Notes: generated by a model from the letters alone, not told the origin. Shown: positions 51,301 to 59,567, counted from the stretch's first letter. The stretch is DNA of 64,000 nucleotides from Oasisia sp. SBJ-2009 (GCA_964017155.1 OZ024854.1:14538681-14602680); one strand, 5' to 3'. Translations and numbers: made by a program.

Positions 51301-53225
51301 AGAGGAGTCATAGTTCAGGTACGAGTCCCTGCTTCTGTGAGATGTTTGTTGTAGAGAGGAGTCATAGTTCAGGTACAAGTGTCTGCTTCTGTGAGATGTT
51401 TGTTGTAGAGAGGAGTCATAGTTCAGGTACGAGTCCCTGCTTCTGTGAGATGTTTGTTGTAGAGAGGAGTCATAGTTCAGGTACAAGTGTCTGCTTCTGT
51501 GAGATGTTTGTTGTAGAGAGGAGTCATAGTTCAGGTACAAGTGTCTGCTTCTGTGAGATGTTTGTTGTAGAGAGGAGTCATAGTTCAGGTACGAGTCCCT
51601 GCTTCTGTGAGATGTTTGTTGTAGAGAGGAGTCATAGTTCAGGTACAAGTGTCTGCTTCTGTGAGATGTTTGTTGTAGAGAGGAGTCATAGTTCAGGTAC
51701 AAGTGTCTGCTTCTGTGAGATGTTTGTTGTAGAGAGGAGTCATAGTTCAGGTACAAGTGTCTGCTTCTGTGAGATGTTTGTTGTAGAGAGGAGTCATAGT
51801 TCAGGTACAAGTGTCTGCTTCTGTGAGATGTTTGTTGTAGAGAGGAGTCATAGTTCAGGTACAAGTGTCTGCTTCTGTGAGATGTTTGTTGTAGAGAGGA
51901 GTCATAGTTCAGGTACAAGTGTCTGCTTCTGTGAGATGTTTGTTGTAGAGAGGAGTCATAGTTCAGGTACGAGTGTCTGCTTCTGTGAGGTGTTTGATAT
52001 AGAAAGGAATCGTAGTTCAGGTACGAATATGTGGTTTTATTAATTGTTTATTATACAGAGGAGTCATAGTTCAGGTAAAATCCTGGCTGTTGTATGGTGT
52101 TTATGGTAAATAGACTTGGGGCTTGGGACCCATTTGTGGCATAAAATGGTCTATTGTATGGTGTCCTTTATTAAGGGGTAAAGAGAAGTGACAGTTCAGG
52201 TGTGAGTCACTACTTCAGCAAGGTGTCCTTTTACTGGGAAGTCACAGTTCAGGTGTGAGTCACTACTTTAGCAAGGTGTCCTTTTACTGAGAAGTCACAG
52301 TTCAGGTGTGAGTCACTACTTTAGCAAGGTGTCCTTTTACTGGGAAGTCACAGTTCAGGTGTGAGTCACTACTTCAGCAAGGTGTCCTTTTACTGAGAAG
52401 TCACAGTTCAGGTGTGAGTCACTACTTTAGCAAGGTGTCCTTTTACTGAGAAGTCACAGTTCAGGTGTGAGTCACTACTTTAGCAAGGTGTCCTTTTACT
52501 GGGAAGTCACAGTTCAGGTGTGAGTCACTACTTTAGCAAGGTGTCCTTTTACTGAGAAGTCATTGTTCAGATGTCCATCATAGAAAAACATCACAGATAA
52601 TGAGATATTTGTTACAGATAACAAAATGTGATTCTTTTGGTGTACATTTTAAGCTTTGCTTTAGAATGCTTGCACAATTAATTTCAAATTAGCTTATCAG
52701 TTCAGGTGCATACAGCGTAAGTTTTATTTGGAAAATGATGTAACTTTGTTATATTGCAGAACTGGTAAACACTGCGTCAGCATTGGTTGGTTTGTGTTCA
52801 GGGTACTTGCATTCTGGCAGCAGTGAGGAGGGCATGCCGAGTGGCAGCGCAACCGAAACTACTGCTGCTGCCATCTGGTGTCTTGCGTGTCAGGACTGCC
52901 TCATTGTGGCTGGTTGCGGAAATGGCCGAATTGAGGTATTTGCTTTTGTTCTTTTGTCAGTATTTGTAATGTCCTGTTGCAATGTAATTTGCACTAAATA
53001 TATATTATGCTGTATATGACTCACCATTGCATAAGATATATGTAATGTATACATGGTATATGTAATGTATACATGGTATACATGGACTGACATTCTGATG
53101 GGTAAACATAAATGTTTTAATGTATACACCAAGCCTTTCACTTATGTACGAGCACATTTTCATCATGTCAAGGATTTCTTGATAGATACATGAATTTGTA
53201 CACACAAACGCGTGCACGAACGCAC

Positions 53226-53305
<80 letters not shown>

Positions 53306-56300
53306 CTGGTTCGAGCATGTATATATAAGTGTGGTATACACGTGCTGGACACAAATATAACAGTGAGACTCAGATTTTTAGGTTCCCATGTCATATTTTT
53401 ATCCTGTCTAAGATGAAACTAACCCATCCAAAGACAGACAGACGTGTGTAGATCAGGCTGTGGCGGAGACCTACAGACTGGTTACATAGTTTCAATGTTT
53501 TCTCTATATCACATAATTGCCAAAGTCCACATTTAATGTCAGTGAAGTCATAATAAATATTTGGTGACGTATTTTGCAAATCGCAGTGTGCTACTGTACA
53601 CAGGCAACAGTGCCTTAAGCTGATGAACGCATGAAGTAGTTCCTGAAGCAAACGACATGCAAGGTTTATGAGTAAGATTTAGTTCAATAAAGTGAGAACA
53701 ACAATGTACATCATAGCCTTTCTTGTTGCTCTCTTTATGTCTATCTTGTGGGCGTTGTTTGACCTTGTACATTTTACATACGTGGCGTTGTATTTCAGTT
53801 TTGGGACGGCCTGACGGGCCACCTCAAGTACCTCTATCAAGAAGGCAAGGCTGGCGTCACGGCAGTGTGCTTTGTGGCCAACAGGTGGGACCCTTCCCCA
53901 GTCAGTTCCGTTCAGTTTTAGTTTGTTACAAATTACAAATAAACAGTATTGTTGTGTGGTCTAAATTCATGCAATCATGTGGCAATTAGGCCTACTGTAA
54001 CATCTTGTTCACGGACCAGGCTCGATGTAGGCTGAATTGATAGATCAAATTGTGGACGTCTTTGAACCAAAATAATTTACATTATTTCCAGTGAGACCAG
54101 TTGAATTGCTATAATAACTGTACTTAGTTTAAGCTGAGCTTGCAACAGAATAGGATCAAATATGTTGTTGTAACGATTTCCACATAGTATTATTATGATT
54201 CAGTAGAACACGCTTATGTCTGGCTTGTACACTGTGTGATACTAGACCAACTTACCAAGAATCTATTTTGTTGAAGCTGGATTTTTGCTGCTGACAGGTC
54301 CCAAAAATAACTTGATTTCATCATAATGGTATAATGATCCACACACCATGTGTTCTGCTGTAACAATGGTGTTTTTGGAGAAAGTGATGTAACTATTTCA
54401 CATGTCTGCCACCAGGGTAATAGCGGCTCGGTTGAGTGGGGACCTTGACTTCCTCGAGTTGGAGACGTTCCAGAACGTGAACGCACCAAGAACACCAACG
54501 TCAGTGTCGCGACTCTACAACAGGGGTGAGTGCCCTCGCAAATATGTCTCTTTTTCTTGGGTTGAGACAGGATGTAGGACATATTTCTTAAAAGACATAT
54601 TCAGCATTTATAAAAAGTAATTTATTTGTCTTCCTATTTCATTAAAATTTACGCTTTTCCCAAAGAAAATGGTAAATTTGATTGTAAAATATGATAGAGA
54701 AATAATTATAAATGACAGGTCACCTTACCATGACATACCATAGAGTGCTGGAGGTCTGCTTATGCACACTTCAGCACTCACTTTACCCTCTCATTAGTCT
54801 TGTATACTTCTGTGGAGACAGACACTAGGCCAGTGAACATGCATTATTTGTTGGCTCATGTCACGCCGTCTCTTAAACTCACTGTTCTGGTTCTCTGCGA
54901 TTCAAGAAAATATCAGTAGAAAATGGTTTTAATCCACAGTCATAATGGCATCTCTTGCAGCTGGCCACTTCTGTCGACTGAGCAGTGGTCATGTGACTGA
55001 GTCACATGACCTGAGGACATGGGATGACATCATCCACGTGACGCTGCTGTCGACGGCCCACGCCCACCAGCGGCCAATCAACCTGCTGCAAACGGAAGGA
55101 GGTCGGGTCGTGTCGGGGGGTCAGGACCACACCCTCAAGGTGACCTTGAAACCTGTATTCAGTCATGTGGCTAGGATTCGTCTGTCAGTGAATTTAGCCC
55201 CCTGTGAACCGAGGGTTGATGTTGAGGCTGGGAGACGGAAACAGAGGGAGAGGGCAGCCTAGACTGCACTGGGGAGATAGTGTTGGGAAAGACTTAGAAG
55301 TATTGGCAGATGACTAGAGAAGGAGAGTGAGAAATGGAAGTTGGGAGGGCTTTGGGCAGGGTGGGCATCTCACAGATTCCCATCAATTTCTTGTTATGAC
55401 TGGTTTCAAAATCTGCCAAGTCAATGTAATAAAAGAATGCCTGGGTTTGTTAACATCATCTTATGCTTGTTGTGTTATGACTGTTGTCTATGTTGACTAT
55501 TGTCCTGGCACTTGACCACAGCTTTGTTTGGTTTGATTGCAAAATGAGATCAATTCAGTATTTCTTGTTTGTGTTATCAAAATAGTCTCTTTGTAACAAA
55601 AAAAATATTGCAACAGCTTGATATCTAGATATAGAGCCTCTTCACATGTTGTATGTGTATTGACATGTAGGTGTACCGACATGTTGTAGGTGTATTGACG
55701 TATAGGTGTATTGATATGTTGTCGGTGTATTGATATGTAGGTGTATTGACATCTTGTGGGTGTATTGACATGTTGTGGGTGTATTGACATGTAGGTATAC
55801 TGACATTTTGTTGGTGTATTGACATGTTGTAGGTGTATTGATATGTAGGTGTATTGACATGTTGTGGGTGTATTGACATGTAGGTATACTGACATTTTGT
55901 TGGTGTATTGACATGTTGTAGGTGTATTGATATGTACGTGTATTGACATGTTGTGGGTGTAGTTACAATTTGACATGTAGATGTATTGACGTGTTGTAGG
56001 TGTACTAACATGTTGCAGATGTATTGGCATGTTGTGTGTGTATTGGCAAGTTGTGGGTGTATTGACATGTTGTGGGTGTATTGTCATGTTGTAGGTGTAT
56101 TGACATGTTGTGGGTGTATTGACATGTTGTGGGTGTATTGTCATGTTGTGGGTGTATTGGCATGTTGTGGGTGTATTGACATGTTGTGGGTGTATTGTCA
56201 TGTTGTAGGTGTATTGGCATGTTGTAGGTGTATTGACATGTTGTGGGTGTATTGACATGTTGTGGGTGTATTGACATGTTGTAGGTGTATTGACATATTG

Positions 56301-56858
56301 TAGGTGTATTGACATGTTGTGGGTGTATTGACATGTTGTGGGTGTATTGACATGTAGGTGTATTGACATATTGTAGGTGTATTGACATGTTGTGGATGTA
56401 TTGACATGTTGTAGGTGTACCGTCTGGAGGACTCGTTGTGTCTGTACACTCTACATGGTCACAGTGGCTCTATCACGGCTCTACATCTCGACGTGGTCAG
56501 TTGTGGTCATTGACAGCAGCAGTAGCAATGATAAGATCTAGCCTCTGGTGTGCCACTGTCTTCCACAGCCAGATTTGTTTAGCAGAATGTTACCGGAGTG
56601 TGTTGTTAAGTAATGTAAGCAGACGGTCAACAAATGGGATCTTTGGGAGGCAAAATTAGAATTGTTCTTACAAGTGTATTTTGTGTCACATAAAGATGAC
56701 ACGTTGAGGTCATTGTGGAACAATGTTTGCAACTTAATTAAATTTTGATGTATATAAAATATGTGTGGCAGCTACTTTCAAATCGTGACATGTTATATTA
56801 ACACAAATAGAGACCCAAAACATGTGTGTCACCGTTTCGTGAGAATTGACCATTCACA

Positions 56859-56914
<56 letters not shown>

Positions 56915-59567
56915 CATACATACATACATATATATATATACACATTATATTGTATATATATATATATATATATATACAATATAATGTGTATATATATATA
57001 TATATATATATATTTACAATATAATATATATATATATACATCTATATATATATATGGAGAGAGAGAGCGAGAGCGAGAGCGAGAGCGAGAGCGAGAGCGA
57101 GAGCGAGAGCGAGATACAGAGATACAGAGATACAGAGATACAGAGATAGCTGTCTGATCTTGTATATTTTAATAAAATAAAAATTAATTTTGGGTTATCA
57201 AATTCAGTGATGGCAAAACATTTGTATGACAGCGTTACATTGTAACTGTTGTGTTGTGCCACCAGATGACGCCACTGGCAGCAGCGAGTGGTGCGGAGGA
57301 CGGCACGGTGCGCCTGTGGGACCTGTTGACCGGTGCGTGTGTCCACAAACTGGACAGTGGTCATCATGGCCGTGTGACTGCACTCACATGCACGCTGACC
57401 CATGTGGTCAGTGCAGGGGTGGACAATCGGCTCTGTATCTGGGAGCGGTGGAACGGTCACCTACTCCACTGGCTTCACATGGTGAGTGGACACTTGACCA
57501 GAGTCCATAGGGTTATCGTGATGTTTATATTTGGTCAGAATATTCAGTTTGTGTGGTTTACTTTGTGACAGTTGTTAACAAGCATCTTCCATTGTCGTGC
57601 TTACATTTTTCCGGTCGTTAAAAACGTTCCGATTGACGTTTCTGCACAATAAATGTAAAATCATCAATGTCCAGCGAAACAACAAAGCATTTTTGGTATA
57701 AATGCTACTAGCTAGCGTTAATTCTCCCATGATGATTACTGTGAAGAGTTTCTTAAAATGTCGTTCAATGCAATAAAATATAACGTTTTTAATAAATCAC
57801 TGTCACGGATTATGGCGCACTACTGTCACGTGATTTATGCTTACTATAAAAATATGCCTCAAAACTTGTTTGCCTCATGTTAATTTGCGACAAATAACTT
57901 TGTTGAGAGGTTATATACATCCTAACGAACAACCCATAGTATTTAAACCATAATTGCTTTGTCTTTTCGCTGCACATTGATGATTTTACATATATCGCGC
58001 ATGCGCAGAAACGTCAATCGGAACATTTATAACACCGAAAAAATGTAAGCGCTACACCATTGTACCACAACTTGTGTAAGGGGTTGTCCATAATTGTCAA
58101 CATTTTCCAGAGCGTGTGTCCACAAACCATACACTAAGGTGAAGGGGGCGGAGGTTTCCATTAATTTTTTTTTTTAATCACCAAATGGAGCATTAAACGG
58201 AATTATGTTGCGGCACTTTAGAACTTGTGATGTTCTTGGTCTGTTTTACACCTTCCTCAATTGGCGTTATATGTTTGAGCAGTGGGGTGATTCCAAGAAT
58301 TTGAACTAATATTGAAATATTGCTTAACACCAACCAACCCTAGTGCACCAGCCACCAGCTTACACCTGTCTGTTGTACTGCTGGTAGTTGGCACATATTT
58401 AATAGTCACAGTGATCAGTGTTTTTGATGTACGGGGGGGGGACAAGGGGGTAAAGAAGACAGGGGGGTAAAGAAGACAGGGGGGTAAAGAAGACAGGGGG
58501 GTAAAGAAGACAGGGGGGTAAAGAAGACAGGGGGGTAAAGAAGACAGGGGGGTAAAGAAGACAGGGGGTAAAGAAGACAGGGGGGTAAAGAAAAATGTTG
58601 TCAATTATGGAAGACCCTTAAAGGTTGCTTACTTTGGATTGTTTTTCCCATTTGTTTACTTATGTCAACCTTCTCAGTATGTAATTTGTTTTGTAAATAC
58701 TTCTAAGATATGGTGTGTGATAGGTGTCCACTAAAGTTTTGAGTGTTGGTTTCTCTTTCAGTGTCCTGGATCCTGTAATTCGCTTTCAGTCTTGCCCAAT
58801 AACCTGCTGGTCAGTGGTGGTCAGGTAAGCAGGGGTCGTCTCACTCTAAAAACTTGAACGGTGTTGGGGGGGTCATATCAGAATCCTGTGAAATAATGAT
58901 ATCTTTCATATGGTTCATATGGTGACATATTCATATCTCAGGCACATCTCATGATGTTGTCTTAGTATAGTCTAGCAGGATATGTTGATACATTGTCAAC
59001 AGAAACATTTCCTGTTTAAAAATACTGTAGATGTGTTAATAATAAAAAATTAAGTTGATACATTGTCAACAGAAACATTTCCTGTTTAAAAATACTGTAG
59101 ATGTGTTAATAATAAAAAATTAAGTTGATACATTGTCAACAGAAACATTTCCTGTTTAAAAATACTGTAGATGTGTTAATAATAAAAAATTAAGTTGATA
59201 CATTGTCAACAGAAACATTTCCTTTTTAAAAATACTGTAAATGTATTAATAATAAAAAATTGGAAAGTTCACGGAGTTAGATAACTATGTTGAAATATAT
59301 ATAGAAAACAAATGTATGACAGCCGTGATTTCTGTACAGTTAATTAATGTTATTTCTGACATCCACTTTCAATCACTTTTGCAGGGCTGTCTGTATTTGT
59401 GGGACATCTCCAAGGGCAAAGTACTGCGTGTTGTTCCGCTCAGTGAGACCGGCCACAGCGTATTCATACACCAGTTGTGTGTAGTTCGTAGCGCGGCGGT
59501 CGTGTGTGACTTTGGGGAGCAACTCCAAGTGGTCCACTTCCCCACGGTGCTGCAGAAGCTGGAGTGA
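35058..59567 (+). CDS. SCAP: SREBP cleavage-activating protein (SCAP), 25 coding exons
   Basis: SCAP is the polytopic ER sterol sensor that escorts SREBP to the Golgi. All 25 coding exons join with compatible phases into about 1,405 residues (human SCAP is 1,279). In order: N-terminal TM1 (about 33-46) with HGLFCAS; luminal loop 1 with GPPVAYVQQ (about 97); sterol-sensing domain TM2-TM6 (about 305-463) with YIYFS, VKSKWG and a conserved SIDIRRME segment whose Asp (458) matches human D443; the COPII-sorting hexapeptide as MELSDL (462-467; MELADL in human); a luminal loop ending FYNIS (N683, conserved glycosylation site); TM8 (about 770-795); an Arg-rich YGRRRRKR; then WD40 blades from exon 16 to the end ([28 protein letters not shown]) that bind SREBP. 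The start at 35058 is the first ATG in frame and aligns with the family start region. Splice acceptors and donors are consensus. Odd points: donor arrays at exons 2 and 17, an acceptor array at exon 22 and two possible exon 18 acceptors. Confidence 0.95.
36743..36887 (+). CDS. SCAP: SCAP exon 2
   Basis: Acceptor TCTGCTCCCAG. Completes Cys46, then [10 protein letters not shown] and [12 protein letters not shown]. Ends CGATGG before GTAGGT, phase 0. The last 26 nt plus the donor are the unit of the array that follows. Confidence 0.93.
36862..37829 (+). repeat. about 60-bp minisatellite made of the SCAP exon 2 donor, 17 copies
   Basis: Each unit is GAGGACCA(CC/TT)GACTGC..CGATGG plus GTAGGTGACTCTG plus GTGATGGTTTGTTGAGG. 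It repeats the last about 26 bp of exon 2, the splice donor and the first part of the intron. I count 17 GTAGGTGACTCTG donors between 36888 and 37815; the first is the authentic one. The intronic part of each unit contains an in-frame TGA. Confidence 0.95.
37830..38322 (+). other. rest of SCAP intron 2
   Basis: Unique AT-rich sequence with no exon or repeat seen. Confidence 0.5.
38323..38483 (+). CDS. SCAP: SCAP exon 3
   Basis: Acceptor ATCTCTTGCAG. Encodes [18 protein letters not shown], the most conserved part of luminal loop 1. Donor GTCAGA, phase 2. Confidence 0.93.
38722..38859 (+). CDS. SCAP: SCAP exon 4
   Basis: Acceptor GATTCGTTAG. Encodes [18 protein letters not shown], matching the family LLPEHGCLLLSP block. 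Donor GTGAGT, phase 2. Confidence 0.9.
39465..39544 (+). CDS. SCAP: SCAP exon 5
   Basis: Acceptor GTGTTTGACAG. Encodes [18 protein letters not shown]. Donor GTACGT, phase 1; the (GTAC)n microsatellite starts about 70 bp downstream. Confidence 0.88.
39610..39740. repeat. (GTAC)n then (GCAC)n microsatellite in SCAP intron 5
   Basis: A self-complementary GTAC tetranucleotide array (about 39617-39714) followed by GCAC and GCAT. Every unit is a palindrome, so the tract can extrude as a cruciform. Confidence 0.95.
40241..40355 (+). CDS. SCAP: SCAP exon 6
   Basis: Acceptor GCCCTGTCACAG. Encodes [16 protein letters not shown] and [14 protein letters not shown]. Donor GTATGT, phase 2. Confidence 0.92.
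40924..41102 (+). CDS. SCAP: SCAP exon 7
   Basis: Acceptor AATTCTTCAG. Encodes the loop end and TM2, with [20 protein letters not shown]; the YIYFS tyrosines correspond to the sterol-sensing Y298 region. Donor GTAAGT, phase 1. Confidence 0.94.
41103..42324 (+). other. SCAP intron 7, AT-rich
   Basis: Dominated by TATTTATTT-type sequence and ATAAAT direct repeats (41210-41470, 41990-42200). Contains CTAAAGCGCTAATTCCCGCA near 41917, which looks like the end of a retroposon. No exon seen. Confidence 0.5.
42325..42451 (+). CDS. SCAP: SCAP exon 8
   Basis: Acceptor GTTGGTTCCAG. Encodes [17 protein letters not shown] and FGLTPSLNG of the sterol-sensing domain. Donor GTGGGT, phase 2. Confidence 0.94.
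43003..43115 (+). CDS. SCAP: SCAP exon 9
   Basis: Acceptor GATGTTTGCAG. Encodes [20 protein letters not shown], the sterol-sensing-domain signature. Donor GTAGGA, phase 1. Confidence 0.95.
43116..43989 (+). other. SCAP intron 9, with 33-bp tandem repeat at 43846-43935
   Basis: Three copies of GTGGGGTAGACG..TTACTGATGGCCCAT lie 55 bp upstream of the exon 10 acceptor. Otherwise unique. Confidence 0.6.
43990..44084 (+). CDS. SCAP: SCAP exon 10
   Basis: Acceptor GTTTGTTCCAG. Encodes [19 protein letters not shown] and FTFVPAVQ. Donor GTACGT, phase 0. Confidence 0.94.
44464..44562 (+). CDS. SCAP: SCAP exon 11
   Basis: Acceptor GTATTTGCAG. Encodes [17 protein letters not shown] and [11 protein letters not shown]; the last two residues begin the COPII hexapeptide. 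Donor GTAGGT, phase 0. Confidence 0.96.
45115..45234 (+). CDS. SCAP: SCAP exon 12
   Basis: Acceptor CTGGTTTCAG. Starts LSDLQRQ, completing MELSDL across the junction, then a Ser/Thr-rich cytosolic loop. Donor GTGTGT, phase 0. The end is less conserved, so the exact donor is moderately sure. Confidence 0.82.
45467..45694 (+). CDS. SCAP: SCAP exon 13
   Basis: Acceptor TTGCCTGCAG. Encodes a Pro-rich loop, then [20 protein letters not shown], the conserved approach to TM7. Donor GTAAGT, phase 0. Confidence 0.92.
46257..46585 (+). CDS. SCAP: SCAP exon 14
   Basis: Acceptor TTTGCTCTTTAG. Encodes TM7 ([14 protein letters not shown]), a variable luminal loop, then [13 protein letters not shown] with the conserved NIS glycosylation site. 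Donor GTAATG, phase 2. Confidence 0.92.
46772..47757 (+). repeat. 28-bp minisatellite in SCAP intron 14, about 35 copies
   Basis: Unit AACATGTAACTTAGTGTAAC plus AAACCGTC, with variants AAGGTAAC and CTGTC grouped along the array. A block of about 320 bp appears twice (around 47200-47430 and 47600-47750), showing a higher-order duplication. It lies 190 bp after exon 14 and does not include splice sites. Confidence 0.95.
48086..48518 (+). CDS. SCAP: SCAP exon 15
   Basis: Acceptor TGTCCTTGTAG. Encodes [17 protein letters not shown], a luminal segment, TM8 ([20 protein letters not shown]), [10 protein letters not shown], an Arg-rich stretch and [10 protein letters not shown] at the start of the WD domain. 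Donor GTAATA, phase 0; repeat family X begins within the donor. Confidence 0.94.
48520..48830. repeat. interspersed repeat family X, copy 2, at the exon 15 donor
   Basis: Near-identical to 16097-16390. Its (AAT)n end begins at intron position +3, so bases +3 to +6 of the donor (AATA) come from the element. Confidence 0.85.
49722..49837 (+). CDS. SCAP: SCAP exon 16
   Basis: Acceptor TTGATTGACAG. Encodes [19 protein letters not shown] and LRVWDSSTG, the first clear WD40 blade. Donor GTAGGT, phase 2. Confidence 0.94.
49967..50240 (+). repeat. interspersed repeat family C, copy 2, in SCAP intron 16
   Basis: Diverged copy of 5565-5880 in the same orientation; see shared landmarks there. Confidence 0.65.
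50378..50886 (+). CDS. SCAP: SCAP exon 17 (cytosolic linker; end may be extended)
   Basis: Acceptor ACTAATTTTGCAG. Encodes [15 protein letters not shown], acidic and Ser-rich stretches and [16 protein letters not shown], which matches the family GYDFS..VQ..Y segment. The first usable donor is CTTCAG before GTACGA at 50887, phase 1. Frame stays open through the following 54-bp array to 52043, so longer forms are possible. Confidence 0.88.
50887..52040 (+). repeat. 54-bp minisatellite made of the SCAP exon 17 donor, 21 units, open in frame
   Basis: Unit: GTACAAGTGTCTGCTTCTGT plus GAGATGTTTGTTGTAGAGAG plus GAGTCATAGTTCAG. Each unit ends with the donor context TTCAG followed by GTAC. 54 bp is 18 codons, so all units read [18 protein letters not shown] in the SCAP frame without a stop, and the minus strand is open too. 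Units 1, 9, 11 and 14 carry GTACGAGTCCC; most others carry GTACAAGTGTC; unit 6 has GAAGAG. Confidence 0.96.
52186..52570 (+). repeat. 53-bp minisatellite, diverged sister of the 54-bp array, about 8 units
   Basis: Unit: AAGTCACAGTTCAGGTGTGA plus GTCACTACTTTAGCAAGGTG plus TCCTTTTACTG. It aligns with the 54-bp unit around AGTCA.AGTTCAGGT, and each unit keeps a CAG before GTGTGAGT donor-like site. Length 53 breaks the frame, so these units cannot extend the exon. Confidence 0.9.
52760..52935 (+). CDS. SCAP: SCAP exon 18 (two in-frame acceptors)
   Basis: Acceptors at TATATTGCAG (exon from 52760) and TTTGTGTTCAG (exon from 52802) are 42 bp apart and in the same frame, so the exon can differ by 14 residues. 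Encodes [20 protein letters not shown], a WD blade. Donor GTATTT, phase 0. Confidence 0.88.
52936..53798 (+). other. SCAP intron 18, with (CA)n at 53228-53301
   Basis: A 74-bp (CA)n tract and a short TATGTAATGTATACATGG direct repeat at 53038-53085; no exon seen. Confidence 0.6.
53799..53884 (+). CDS. SCAP: SCAP exon 19
   Basis: Acceptor GTTGTATTTCAG. Encodes [17 protein letters not shown] and VTAVCFVAN. Donor GTGGGA, phase 2. Confidence 0.93.
54416..54525 (+). CDS. SCAP: SCAP exon 20
   Basis: Acceptor CTGCCACCAG. Encodes [18 protein letters not shown], matching the family IVAARLNGSLDF block. Donor GTGAGT, phase 1. Confidence 0.93.
54961..55139 (+). CDS. SCAP: SCAP exon 21
   Basis: Acceptor GCATCTCTTGCAG. 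Encodes [20 protein letters not shown] and GGQDHTLK. Donor GTGACC, phase 0. Confidence 0.94.
55630..56414 (+). repeat. 19-bp minisatellite ending in the SCAP exon 22 acceptor
   Basis: Unit TGTTGTGGGTGTATTGACA, with shorter ATGTAGGTGTATTGAC variants; about 40 units over 780 bp. The real acceptor reads ACATGTTGTAG before GTGTACCG, so the last unit carries the splice site and the array copies it. Reading frames over the array are repeat artefacts. Confidence 0.93.
56415..56495 (+). CDS. SCAP: SCAP exon 22
   Basis: Encodes [20 protein letters not shown], matching the family VFRLEDSCCLFTLQGHSG block. Donor GTCAGT, phase 0. Confidence 0.95.
56862..57150. repeat. compound microsatellite in SCAP intron 22
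   Basis: (TG)n 56864-56900, imperfect (TA)n 56901-57052 holding an inverted repeat around ACACATTATATTGT and its complement, (GAGAGC)n 57056-57113 and (GATACA)n 57113-57146. Confidence 0.95.
57266..57481 (+). CDS. SCAP: SCAP exon 23
   Basis: Acceptor GTTGTGCCACCAG. Encodes [26 protein letters not shown] and [11 protein letters not shown], two WD blades. Donor GTGAGT, phase 0. Confidence 0.95.
57593..58056. mobile_element. long-TIR MITE, copy 2, in SCAP intron 23
   Basis: Same family as 28668-29153, somewhat diverged. Ends TGTCGTGCTTACATTTTTCC and AAAAATGTAAGCGCTACA; CCAT(TG) flanks both sides and may be the target duplication. Confidence 0.82.
58432..58592 (+). repeat. 17-bp G-rich minisatellite, about 9 copies
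   Basis: Unit GACAGGGGGGTAAAGAA: a strand-asymmetric purine-rich array with a run of six G per unit, in SCAP intron 23. Confidence 0.93.
58762..58824 (+). CDS. SCAP: SCAP exon 24
   Basis: Acceptor TTCTCTTTCAG. 21 codons: [20 protein letters not shown]. Donor GTAAGC, phase 0. Confidence 0.92.
58984..59265 (+). repeat. 70-bp tandem repeat, 4 copies
   Basis: Unit starts TTGATACATTGTCAACAGAA and ends AATAATAAAAAATTAAG. The first three copies are identical and the fourth carries a few changes. Lies 120 bp upstream of the last SCAP exon. Confidence 0.95.
59385..59567 (+). CDS. SCAP: SCAP exon 25 (last; TGA stop)
   Basis: Acceptor CACTTTTGCAG. Encodes [31 protein letters not shown] and the C-terminal VLQKLE, matching the family end VLEKLD. 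Confidence 0.95.
   Translation, partial: GCLYLWDISKGKVLRVVPLSETGHSVFIHQLCVVRSAAVVCDFGEQLQVVHFPTVLQKLE

Noticed and set aside
50830..51918. Antisense 362-codon repeat protein
   Set aside because: Shadow of the 54-bp array; kept only as a remark on dual openness.
55497..56449. His/Thr/Asn-rich minus-strand frames
   Set aside because: Translation of the 19-bp array; no start context or splice evidence.
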